Position numbers and translations under genes: made by a program
NCBI GenBank assembly: GCA_900759335.1
Contig: CAAEUX010000038.1
Span: 1-64,000 of the forward strand
DNA from: an uncultured Collinsella sp.
GTDB taxonomy: Bacteria > Actinomycetota > Coriobacteriia > Coriobacteriales > Coriobacteriaceae
DNA: 64,000 bases
Direction: 5' to 3'
Shown here: positions 17,672 to 24,118 of the stretch, piece by piece
Layout: each line of letters opens with the position of its first letter
Numbering within the stretch: the stretch's first letter is position 1
Notes under the pieces: model-generated
The model's input: only the letters and a program-made list of their open reading frames with translations
What the model was told of the DNA's origin: nothing
Databases searched by the model: none

Positions 17672-18580
17672 ATGGCACAAGCGAAAACCCTGTCGGTGGG
17701 CGGCATCGGCTACGAGGTCATCGACGATACCGCGCGCAGCAACGCGCAGACGGCGCTCAACAACGCCGAGTACAACCGCCAGGGCCAAATCGGCAAGTAC
17801 GGCGGGCAGAACATCGCCACCATCCTGGCGGGAGAGATCGGCAGCGGCAGCGTGTACGACGCGCTGCACAAGCGAGCCGCCAACGGCAACTTCGCGGGCC
17901 TGCGCGTGGGAGACTACATCGACGTGCCGCTGGTAAGCGCGTCGGGCGTGGCGGCCCAGCAGTCCGTGCGCTTCCTCCTGGCGCACTTCGACCCGTACTA
18001 CTGCTGCGGCGACAGCTCCAAAGGCCACCACATCGCCTTCGTGGCCTCCGCGCCCATCGCCGTGGCCAAGACCGTGACCGGCGTGGCAAACGACAGCTTC
18101 CTGATGTGGAACACCACCAACACGAACCAGGGCACCGCCGACCAGAAATGCCCCTACCCCAACAGCAACCTCAAGGCGTGGGAGACGGCCTTCGAGGCGT
18201 GCCTGCCCGAGGGGCTGACCAAGTACCTGCTTACCCAGCGCGTGCTGCTTGAGGAGCGGTACAGCGCCAGCGGCGCGCTCAACGACTCCAACTCGTGGAG
18301 CTGGCAGGATATCGGCAAGGTGTTCTCGCTGTCGGAGATGGAGGTGTACGGCTGCCCCGTGTGGGGGACGAAAGGCTACAGCGTGGGCTTCGACTGCCAG
18401 TTTGACCTGTTCCGAGACACGGCGCACCGAGTCAACGGAAATCGGTGCAATTGGTGGCTGCGTTCCGTTGCGTCGGGCTCCGCGTCCCGCGTGTGCTACG
18501 TCAACGGCAACGGCTATGCCGCCTACACCTCGGCGACGAACGTCTGGGTTCGCCCCCGCCCCGGCTTCCTCGTCGGCTAG
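17672..18580 (+). CDS. DGR target: variable C-type-lectin-like tail protein
   Basis: 302 residues from ATG 17672 (AGAAAGGCAACGAA upstream). The N-terminal 60 residues look like an attachment segment. The C-terminal part (WSWQDIGKVFSLSEMEVYG ... NWWLRSVASGSASRVCYV ... VWVRPRPGFLVG) is the C-type-lectin/formylglycine-like fold used by DGR variable proteins. The variable repeat covers residues 257-300. Codons 259, 273, 279, 282, 284 and 286 (C, R, G, Y, A, T) differ from the template, where they read Y, N, N, N, N, N. The protein is therefore expected to be the receptor-binding tip whose contact surface is rewritten by the retroelement. Confidence 0.92.
   Translation: MAQAKTLSVGGIGYEVIDDTARSNAQTALNNAEYNRQGQIGKYGGQNIATILAGEIGSGSVYDALHKRAANGNFAGLRVGDYIDVPLVSASGVAAQQSVRFLLAHFDPYYCCGDSSKGHHIAFVASAPIAVAKTVTGVANDSFLMWNTTNTNQGTADQKCPYPNSNLKAWETAFEACLPEGLTKYLLTQRVLLEERYSASGALNDSNSWSWQDIGKVFSLSEMEVYGCPVWGTKGYSVGFDCQFDLFRDTAHRVNGNRCNWWLRSVASGSASRVCYVNGNGYAAYTSATNVWVRPRPGFLVG
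18441..18569 (+). other. DGR variable repeat (VR)
   Basis: 129 bp matching the template repeat at 19,179-19,307 with 10 mismatches. Each mismatch is at a template adenine (template positions 19185, 19226, 19227, 19244, 19245, 19253, 19259, 19260, 19266 and 19303). The last 36 bp before the final mismatch are identical and GC-rich (GTTCGCCCCCGCCCCGG), as expected for the initiation-of-mutagenic-homing end. Confidence 0.96.
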
Positions 18581-18608
18581 CCAGCCGAGTGCTCTATACT
18601 CTGCTTTT

Positions 18609-18633
18609 AGGCGACCGCCTTGCGCGGTCGCCT
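18609..18633 (+). promoter_or_regulatory. DGR hairpin downstream of VR
   Basis: 10-bp perfect inverted repeat AGGCGACCGC (18609-18618) and GCGGTCGCCT (18624-18633) with a 5-base loop, 28 bp behind the target stop. In other DGRs a cruciform-type hairpin just after VR stimulates retrohoming. It has no T-tract of its own, unlike the next hairpin. Confidence 0.65.
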
Positions 18634-18636
18634 CCT

Positions 18637-18660
18637 GCCCGCGAAGCGGGCCGTTTTTTT
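18637..18660 (+). terminator. Rho-independent terminator between target gene and avd
   Basis: Stem GCCCGC/GCGGGC (18637-18642, 18646-18651), loop GAA, then CG and seven T. It would separate the abundant tail transcript from avd and the reverse transcriptase. Confidence 0.8.
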
Positions 18661-18684
18661 CGCCAGTTTCCCCAGGAGGTGCAC

Positions 18685-19155
18685 GTGAGCGGCGTCTACC
18701 AGCGCAACCGCGAGGTGTCCGAGTACAAGTTCTTCACACAGGCCATCGCCATCCGCGTGGAGGTCAATAAGCTGATGGCGTCCTCCTCGGTAGTGCCCAA
18801 GGCCTACAGGCTGCTGAACGCGGTGCCGACCGTGGAGACGGCGCGCAGCATCGTGTACAACGTCAACCGCGCCGACTGCTTCTATCCCAACAGCTCGTTC
18901 AACGCGCTGGAGAGGAAACGCTACCTGACGCTGGCCATAGCGGACTGCGAGCAGCTTATGCTGGACATGCAGTGCCTCATGGATATCGGCCTGCCCGTGA
19001 ACGCCAACCGCTTCGAGGAGCTGGCGGCCATGGTCGAGGAGGAGATCAGGCTGCTGAAGGGCGCGCGCAAGAACGTGCGCGTCACCGGCAAGAAGTCCAC
19101 CGAGGAGCGCATAGCCGAGGCCGAGGCCGAGCTAGAGCGCCTGCGTTCGCTATAA
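18685..19155 (+). CDS. avd: DGR accessory protein Avd
   Basis: 156 residues from GTG 18685, with AGGAGGT at 18674-18680. It is all-helical and basic (YKFFTQAIAIRVEVNKLMASSSVVPKAYR; LERKRYLTLAIADCEQLMLDMQ; FEELAAMVEEEIRLLKGARK), matching the four-helix-bundle Avd family. Avd forms a pentameric barrel that binds the reverse transcriptase and template RNA and is needed for adenine mutagenesis and homing. Its position between VR and TR is the usual one. Confidence 0.88.
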   Translation: MSGVYQRNREVSEYKFFTQAIAIRVEVNKLMASSSVVPKAYRLLNAVPTVETARSIVYNVNRADCFYPNSSFNALERKRYLTLAIADCEQLMLDMQCLMDIGLPVNANRFEELAAMVEEEIRLLKGARKNVRVTGKKSTEERIAEAEAELERLRSL

Positions 19156-19178
19156 TGGACGGCGGTCGCGCCTTGTTT

Positions 19179-19307
19179 ATCGGTACAATTGGTGGCTGCG
19201 TTCCGTTGCGTCGGGCTCCGCGTCCAACGTGTGCTACGTCAACAACAACGGCAATGCCAACTACAACTCGGCGACGAACGTCTGGGTTCGCCCCCGCCCC
19301 GGATTCC
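19179..19307 (+). ncRNA. DGR template repeat (TR) region
   Basis: Template copy of the VR. It lies between avd and the reverse transcriptase and is read in the same direction. Nine AAY (Asn) codons stand in the TR frame and five of them are altered in VR. The TR RNA, with flanking sequence up to about 19,500, would be the template that is reverse transcribed with adenine errors. Confidence 0.95.
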
Positions 19308-19510
19308 CTTATTGCCAGACCGAGTAGGCCCCAGGGCCGAAAGCAGAGCGCGAAGAGGAAGGAAGGCGCGACCGTCGGGCATGCGCCCGTAAATACGCAC
19401 CCCGCGAGGGTGGCCGGACGCTGCTTGCATGGCGCGGCGCTCCGTGGCTTCGCCGCGTTTCATGGCCATACCTCAAGCGGCTGCCAGAGCCACATTGCAA
19501 GCCGCGCGGG

Positions 19511-20770
19511 GTGCCTCCTGTGAACTCCGAGCAAAGGCGGGCGGCGCGCCGCAAGCGCCGCGAGGAGAAGCGCGCGCAGGCCAAGGCCGAGCGCGTCAAG
19601 GCGTGCACGCTTGATACCGTGGCCGACCTCAACAGCCTGTGCAAGGCTTCAAAGCAGGCCGCGCGGGGCGTCATGTGGAAGTCGTCCACGCAGAGGTACA
19701 TGAGAAGCTACCTGCGCAACGCCGTCCTGTCCCGCCGCGACCTTTTGGAGGGGCGCGACATATGCCGGGGCTTCATACGGTTCGACCTGTGGGAGCGCGG
19801 AAAGCTGCGCCATATCAGTGCCGTGCACTTCCCCGAGCGCGTGGTGCAGAAGTCCCTGGCACAAAACGCGCTCGTGCCCGCGATCGTGCCCACCCTCATA
19901 GCCGCCAACTCCGCGAACATAAAGGGGCGCGGCACCGACTACGCCCTGAAGCTGCTCAAGCGCCACCTGGCCGACCACTGGAGGCGGCGCGGCCGCGAGG
20001 GCTACATCCTCCTGGGCGACTTCTCCGACTACTTCGCGCGCATAGCGCACCAACCCGTCAAAGACCAGGTGGCCTCCGCGCTGCTAGATCCGCGCGTGGT
20101 CGCCTTGGAGCACCGCCTGATAGACGCGCAGGGCGATATGGGCCTGGGGCTGGGCAGCGAGCCGAACCAGATATGCGCCGTGGCCCACCCCAACCGCATC
20201 GACCACTTTGTGACCGAGATGCTGTGCCCCGAGGCCTACGGTCGATATATGGACGACTTCTACCTGATACACGAGTCCAAGGACTACTTGCAGGTGTGCC
20301 TGCTGCTGATAGAGGGCAAATGCGCCGAGCTGGGCATCGAGCTGAACCAGCGCAAGACGCGCGTGGTGAAGCTCACGCGCGGGTTCACGTGGCTGAAGAA
20401 GCGCATCTTCTACACGGAGACGGGCCGCATAGTCGTGAAGCCGTGCCGAGACTCCATAACGCGGGAGCGCCGCAAGCTCAAGAAGATGGCCCGCATGGCC
20501 GCCGATGGCGTCATGACCCCCGAGCAGGTGGAGCAGAGCTACCAGAGCTGGCGCGGCGGCATGAAGCGGCTGGACGCGCACCGCAGCGTGCGGGCCATGG
20601 ACGCGCTGTACCGCAGCCTGTTCGGAAATCCCGCGGGGGGGTTGCTCAATGCAATCCAAACCTGGAGGCGACACGGATGGGAACATGCCCCTACCCTAGC
20701 AACGGAAGGAGCGACCCATGACAGAACAGGAAATCGCCGGGGAGATCAACGGCTACAAACAGCAGCTTGA
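19511..20770 (+). CDS. DGR reverse transcriptase
   Basis: 419 residues from GTG 19511. The N-terminus is very basic (RRAARRKRREEKRAQAKAERVK). The polymerase core shows RGFIRFDLWERGKLRHI, the palm aspartate in GDFSDYFARI, and the catalytic YMDD at residues 246-249. Motif 4, usually [I/V/L]GxxxSQ in DGR enzymes, here reads LGSEPNQ (214-220), with N in place of S. The thumb contains GIELNQRKTRVV and WLKKRIFYTETGRIVVKP. It would copy TR RNA with errors at adenines and pass the cDNA to VR. Its 3' end overlaps the next gene by 53 bases. Confidence 0.95.
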   Translation: MPPVNSEQRRAARRKRREEKRAQAKAERVKACTLDTVADLNSLCKASKQAARGVMWKSSTQRYMRSYLRNAVLSRRDLLEGRDICRGFIRFDLWERGKLRHISAVHFPERVVQKSLAQNALVPAIVPTLIAANSANIKGRGTDYALKLLKRHLADHWRRRGREGYILLGDFSDYFARIAHQPVKDQVASALLDPRVVALEHRLIDAQGDMGLGLGSEPNQICAVAHPNRIDHFVTEMLCPEAYGRYMDDFYLIHESKDYLQVCLLLIEGKCAELGIELNQRKTRVVKLTRGFTWLKKRIFYTETGRIVVKPCRDSITRERRKLKKMARMAADGVMTPEQVEQSYQSWRGGMKRLDAHRSVRAMDALYRSLFGNPAGGLLNAIQTWRRHGWEHAPTLATEGATHDRTGNRRGDQRLQTAA

Positions 20771-20963
20771 GCAGAGCGACTACAAGGTCATGAAGGCGGT
20801 GGAGCGCATCTTCTCCGCATCGTCCATCACCGACCTGCTCTCGGCCATCGCCGCAGCTGCCAAGGAGGTGGCCGAGATCATCTCGCAGCGCCAGACGTGG
20901 CGCGACCGCATCAACGAGCTGGAAGCCATGGAGCCCGACCAGCCGGAAGCGCCGCAGGAGTAG
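20718..20963 (+). CDS. Small helical phage protein
   Basis: 81 residues from ATG 20718 with GGAAGGAGCG upstream, lying 53 bases inside the end of the reverse transcriptase gene. It is helical and acidic (NGYKQQLEQSDYKVMKAVERIF; AAAAKEVAEIISQRQTWRDRINELEAM). Similar short proteins occur between tail-fibre and lysis genes. No function assigned. Confidence 0.65.
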   Translation: MTEQEIAGEINGYKQQLEQSDYKVMKAVERIFSASSITDLLSAIAAAAKEVAEIISQRQTWRDRINELEAMEPDQPEAPQE

Positions 20964-20966
20964 CGA

Positions 20967-20993
20967 GCGCCCCTTCGGGGGCGCTTTTCTTTT
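20967..20993 (+). terminator. Rho-independent terminator with UUCG tetraloop
   Basis: Stem GCGCCCC (20967-20973) with GGGGCGC (20978-20984) closed by the very stable loop TTCG, followed by TTTTCTTTT. It ends the DGR/tail unit before the lysis genes. Confidence 0.9.
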
Positions 20994-21013
20994 GCCCGGC
21001 GACACCTCGCGGA
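20985..21013 (+). repeat. 29-bp repeat, copy 2 (with 5282-5310)
   Basis: T-tract followed by GCCCGGCGACACCTCGCGGA, matching copy 1 at 27 of 29 positions; both directly follow a terminator and precede an operon start. Confidence 0.8.
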
Positions 21014-21049
21014 CAATCGCGGCAGCGATTCGAGGAGGTGAGAAAACGA

Positions 21050-21463
21050 ATGACCGACGTGCTGGAAATCTTCGCGCCGTACGGCCCCGGGTCGCTTTTC
21101 GGCGCGCTGCTCGTCCTAGTGGTCCTGTACTTCGGCAAGCAGTTCCTCGAAGAGTTCAAGGCCCAGAACGAGCGCAAGGCGAACATCGACCTCAAGCGCG
21201 AAGAGCGAAAGCAGGACGAGGTGGACGAGCGGGCGCAGCGCGACCGCGAGCGCAGCCAGATGGAGGGCCGCATCGCCGCGCAGATGGAGCGCAGCAACGC
21301 GCTGATGGAGGCTATGAAGGCGCTCATGGAGTCCGTCGTGACCTCCAACGAGGTGCTGCACGCCGACCTGGCGAACAGCCAGGCGCGCAGCCAGGGCATG
21401 GCGGCGAAGGTCGACCACATCGCCGACCGCGTTGACCTGCTCTACAAGGAATCGGCTCGATAG
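21050..21463 (+). CDS. Membrane-anchored coiled-coil protein of the lysis region
   Basis: 137 residues from ATG 21050 (CGAGGAGGTGAG upstream). One membrane segment (about residues 14-34, GSLFGALLVLVVLYFGKQFL) is followed by a long, charged coiled coil. The layout, one N-terminal helix and a cytoplasmic coil, is seen in holin-associated or XhlA-like proteins. Function inferred from location before the holin and amidase. Confidence 0.7.
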   Translation: MTDVLEIFAPYGPGSLFGALLVLVVLYFGKQFLEEFKAQNERKANIDLKREERKQDEVDERAQRDRERSQMEGRIAAQMERSNALMEAMKALMESVVTSNEVLHADLANSQARSQGMAAKVDHIADRVDLLYKESAR

Positions 21464-21476
21464 AAAGGAATCCGAA

Positions 21477-21782
21477 ATGACAGAAATGCAAGCAATCGCA
21501 GCCATCGTGCTGTCTTTCGCCGTGGCGTTCGCGGTGCAGCTGATCAAGACCGAGGCCATGACCGGCAAGGCCGCGCGCATCCTGGCGCTGGGCTGCTCGC
21601 TCCTGGCGGGCGTCGTGACCGGCTTCGTGGGCGGCGTGCCCGCAGACCCGGGCGCATGGGTCACGTGCGCCTTCGCCGTGGTAGGCGGCGTGCAGGCGGC
21701 CTACACGCTGTTCAAGTCGGTGGGCATCACATCCAAGTGGCTCGACGCCCTGTTGGGCGTGACCGTAGGCGGGAAGGAGTAG
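21477..21782 (+). CDS. Putative holin
   Basis: 101 residues, ATG 21477 with AAAGGAAT upstream. Three hydrophobic segments (AIAAIVLSFAVAFAVQLI; ILALGCSLLAGVVTGFVGG; VTCAFAVVGGVQAAYTLF) and a short charged tail (VTVGGKE) placed 3 bases before the endolysin gene match small phage holins that permeabilise the membrane at the end of infection. Confidence 0.78.
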   Translation: MTEMQAIAAIVLSFAVAFAVQLIKTEAMTGKAARILALGCSLLAGVVTGFVGGVPADPGAWVTCAFAVVGGVQAAYTLFKSVGITSKWLDALLGVTVGGKE

Positions 21783-21785
21783 GCA

Positions 21786-22598
21786 ATGGCTAAACTGTTC
21801 ATCATCTGCGGCCACGGCGCTGGCGACCCCGGCTGCTGCGCAGGCGGCTGCACCGAGGCCGAGCGCGTTCGCGCCCTGGGCCAGCGAATCAAGGAACTGG
21901 GCGGTTCCGAGGTCGAGCTGGGCGATACGTCCCGCAACTGGTACGCCGACGGCGGGCTTAACCGCCTGAGCACCGACGCGCCAGTGGTGGAGCTGCACAT
22001 GGACGCCAGCGGCATCGCCACGGCCCACGGCGCGCACGTCATCATCAAGGAGGGCTTTGAGCCTGACGAGTACGACAATGCGCTGGCCGACAAGCTGGCG
22101 GCGTTCATGCCCGGGCGCTCCGAGAAGCTGGTGCGCCGTTCCGACCTCGCGAACCCGAACCGAGCCGCCGCGCGCGGCATCAACTACCGCCTGTGCGAGA
22201 ACGGCTTCATCGACAACGACGGCGACCGCGAGAAGTTCAACGGCAACCTGGACGAGCTGGCGCGCATCTACCTGGAATGCTTCGGCATCACTGCTGGAAG
22301 CGCCCCCGCAGCCGTCCCGCAGCCGCAGCCTGCGCAGCAGGAAACGACCGAGAACTTCGGCGGCACCTACCGCTGCACTGTGGACTACCTGCGCGTGCGC
22401 GACGCCCCCGGCCTGGGCGGCACCGAGGTGGCGCACTATTCCAGCGGCGAGACCGTGACGCTGGATAACTGGTACAAGATCGCCGACGGCTACGTGTGGG
22501 GCCGATACACGGGCTACAGCGGCGCAACGCGCTACATCGCCGTGGGCAAGGCCACGGGCAAGCCAGAGGCCGACGACTATCTGGTGAAGGTGGGATAG
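21786..22598 (+). CDS. Endolysin: N-acetylmuramoyl-L-alanine amidase with SH3b domain
   Basis: 270 residues. The N-terminal 175 residues are an Amidase_3-type zinc amidase: FIICGHGAGDPG gives the first zinc histidine, VELHMDASG the second, and the metal/catalytic glutamate is expected in the E-A-E-R segment near residue 26. A Pro/Gln linker (AVPQPQPAQQ) leads to an SH3b domain (YRCTVDYLRVRDAPGLGGTEVAHYSSGETV) for wall binding. It cleaves the peptide from the glycan in host peptidoglycan. No signal peptide, so release depends on the holin. Confidence 0.9.
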   Translation: MAKLFIICGHGAGDPGCCAGGCTEAERVRALGQRIKELGGSEVELGDTSRNWYADGGLNRLSTDAPVVELHMDASGIATAHGAHVIIKEGFEPDEYDNALADKLAAFMPGRSEKLVRRSDLANPNRAAARGINYRLCENGFIDNDGDREKFNGNLDELARIYLECFGITAGSAPAAVPQPQPAQQETTENFGGTYRCTVDYLRVRDAPGLGGTEVAHYSSGETVTLDNWYKIADGYVWGRYTGYSGATRYIAVGKATGKPEADDYLVKVG

Positions 22599-22601
22599 GC
22601 C

Positions 22602-22913
22602 ATGCCGTACCCGAGCCCCGCAGACGAGGAGCGCAACGGCGGGTGCGGCCCCATCCTCGCAGCGGTCGTCCTGCTGTTCATCGTCCTGGCCGCCGCCAGC
22701 TGCGCGTCGCAGGCCATGGGAGCGCAAGACGTGACCGTGAGGCAAGCCCGCACGGACGGCCCCATATACGACCTGCCCGAGGGCATCGGCCAGGAAATCG
22801 TGTGCGACGAGCACAACCGCGAGTACCTGCTGCTTACCACCGAGCAGGGCGGCGTGTTCCTCATGCCGTACATGGACGAGGACGGCGAGCAGGAGATCAT
22901 GCCGCAGGCCTAG
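22602..22913 (+). CDS. Small membrane protein, possibly DUF6440-like
   Basis: 103 residues, three bases behind the amidase gene. An N-terminal hydrophobic segment (GPILAAVVLLFIVLAAASCAS) ends with a cysteine that could be a lipobox, giving a lipoprotein. The C-terminal part (EYLLLTTEQGGVFLMPYMDEDG) resembles DUF6440 proteins. As the last phage gene before ssrA it could be a spanin-like, lysogenic-conversion or immunity protein; none of these is shown by sequence. Confidence 0.65.
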   Translation: MPYPSPADEERNGGCGPILAAVVLLFIVLAAASCASQAMGAQDVTVRQARTDGPIYDLPEGIGQEIVCDEHNREYLLLTTEQGGVFLMPYMDEDGEQEIMPQA

Positions 22914-22918
22914 AACGC

Positions 22919-22950
22919 AAAGAAGCCGCCCCGTATGGAGCGGCTTCTTT
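22919..22950. terminator. Bidirectional terminator at prophage right end
   Basis: 11-bp perfect stem AAAGAAGCCGC (22919-22929) with GCGGCTTCTTT (22940-22950). T-rich on both strands, so it can end the lysis operon and also the ssrA transcript. Confidence 0.8.
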
Positions 22951-22985
22951 CTATCTGACGAGCAATACGAACGCCCGCCTAACGA

Positions 22986-23005
22986 CGAACACGCGTATGT
23001 GTTCG
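22986..23005. repeat. Inverted repeat between prophage and ssrA
   Basis: CGAACAC and GTGTTCG (7-bp arms, 6-base spacer) lie in the 65 bp between the last phage terminator and the tmRNA 3' end. Lacks a T-tract. Could be a recombinase or excisionase arm site; this is inference from location only. Confidence 0.4.
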
Positions 23006-23018
23006 CCTACTGAACAGT

Positions 23019-23382
23019 TGGTGGAGGCGCGGAGAATCGAACTCCGGTCCACGAAAGCCCCCTGATTGGCATCTCCAAGCTCAGTCGCTAATTTTGTCTC
23101 GGACGCTTTGCGCGCAGCGACACGCTCGCGGCGTCCTAACCGGTTCGGTCTTAGCCTGCGCCATACCGATTACGTGCGCAGGAGCATTCCCCTAAAATGA
23201 CGTCGCGCCGGTGTCGGGGAAATCACCGGGTTGACGCGCCGCTATAAACTAAGCAGCGAGAGCCATAGGCTCAAAAGAAGAGTTGTTGTCAATTCAATTT
23301 GACGGTACCCCTGTTTAACGAGGCGAGGAGACCTCGGCTTGCTTCCTCTCTCAGAGCTATCGTGTCGAAACCAGTCGCCCCC
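23019..23382 (-). ncRNA. ssrA: tmRNA
   Basis: Transfer-messenger RNA that rescues stalled ribosomes. Read on the minus strand, the 5' end is GGGGGCGACTGGTTTCGAC (23382 downward) and the 3' end has the T-arm GGAGTTCGATTCTCC and CGCCTCCACCA (CCA at 23021-23019). The acceptor strands GGGGGCG and CGCCTCC pair. The tag frame at 23290-23249 reads DNNSSFEPMALAA and then TAG. An in-frame TGA six bases before the GAC codon means the resume codon must be ATT or GAC, not the usual alanine codon. The prophage stops just beyond its 3' end. Confidence 0.95.
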
Positions 23383-23619
23383 GAATGTCGGCAAAGTCTG
23401 GATAGCATTGGGCACGAGTACCCAACACCCGTCGACTTTTCAAGGAACATACGGGGCGAGCCCCGCTTGTGGAGTGTTATCTTACCACGTTCTGAAAGCG
23501 GACAGCTGTTCTATGCACGAGCTGTGAAGACCCCAATGTGCGCTGCACTTCGCACTTTTGCTACCGATCTCGTCACGTATATTTTCGCCAAGCACAACTG
23601 ACCCGTCGAAAGGACCGTT
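23383..23619. other. Intergenic region upstream of ssrA and of the 23.6-kb gene
   Basis: No convincing gene. It must hold the minus-strand ssrA promoter and a plus-strand promoter; TATATT at 23578-23583 is a possible -10 for the latter. A short hairpin, GGGG-CGAG-CCCC, lies near 23456. No T-tract follows it. Confidence 0.4.
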
Positions 23620-24054
23620 ATGGATACCAAACAGCAACTCGTCAATGCCCTCGCAGGCCTGGGCTCAACCATTACCGAAGCTATGGACGTCATCGAGGGC
23701 TTTGTCCCCTGCGGACATCCCGCCCTCACGGTATCGAACGCACTCGTCGCGCTGGACGCTGACGATGATGCGGCTCTCGCCCAGCAGCTTGAGACCGTCG
23801 AGGGCTTTATCGACCACGTGAGTGAGAACCGCGGCGTGGCCGCCTACCACGGCATCGAGGTCGAGCTCGCGGGTCCCAAAGTCGATCTGCTCGCAGCAAT
23901 CCGCGAGGTAGGCGCCCTTATGCAGACCGCAGGCGTCAAGAACACCCAGGTCAACGAGTGGGTCTACCGCAGTCTGGCAGCACTCGACAGCTCAGACGAA
24001 AAGGCAGCCGAGCAGCTCACCGAAGCCCCTGCCATCAAAGCTGCACTTGCCTAA
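23620..24054 (+). CDS. Hypothetical protein
   Basis: 144 residues, GAAAGGACC before ATG 23620. Mostly helical and acidic, with two similar halves: ITEAMDVIEGFVPCG... ALDADDDAALAQQLETVEGF and IREVGALMQTAGV... ALDSSDEKAAEQLTEAP. This suggests an internal duplication of a helical unit of about 70 residues. No family recognised, no membrane segment or signal. A single-gene unit closed by a terminator. Confidence 0.75.
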   Translation: MDTKQQLVNALAGLGSTITEAMDVIEGFVPCGHPALTVSNALVALDADDDAALAQQLETVEGFIDHVSENRGVAAYHGIEVELAGPKVDLLAAIREVGALMQTAGVKNTQVNEWVYRSLAALDSSDEKAAEQLTEAPAIKAALA

Positions 24055-24057
24055 AAA

Positions 24058-24099
24058 GGCCTGCACCCTGGCGGCTGCGGTACCGCCCGGGTGCAGGCC
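24058..24099. terminator. Terminator between convergent genes
   Basis: 11-bp perfect stem GGCCTGCACCC (24058-24068) with GGGTGCAGGCC (24089-24099), between the plus-strand unknown gene and the minus-strand ATPase gene. No long T-tract on either side; AAAAA precedes it, giving U-residues on the minus transcript. Confidence 0.65.
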
Positions 24100-24118
24100 A
24101 TAAGCTCAATCGAAAACC

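Noticed and set aside
22914..23018. Defined attR core
   Set aside because: Without the other prophage end no duplicated core can be shown; any boundary would be a guess.
23019..23060. Plain tRNA gene
   Set aside because: The T-arm and CCA end look like a tRNA, but the matching 5' half lies 360 bases away with a tag frame between, so it is tmRNA.
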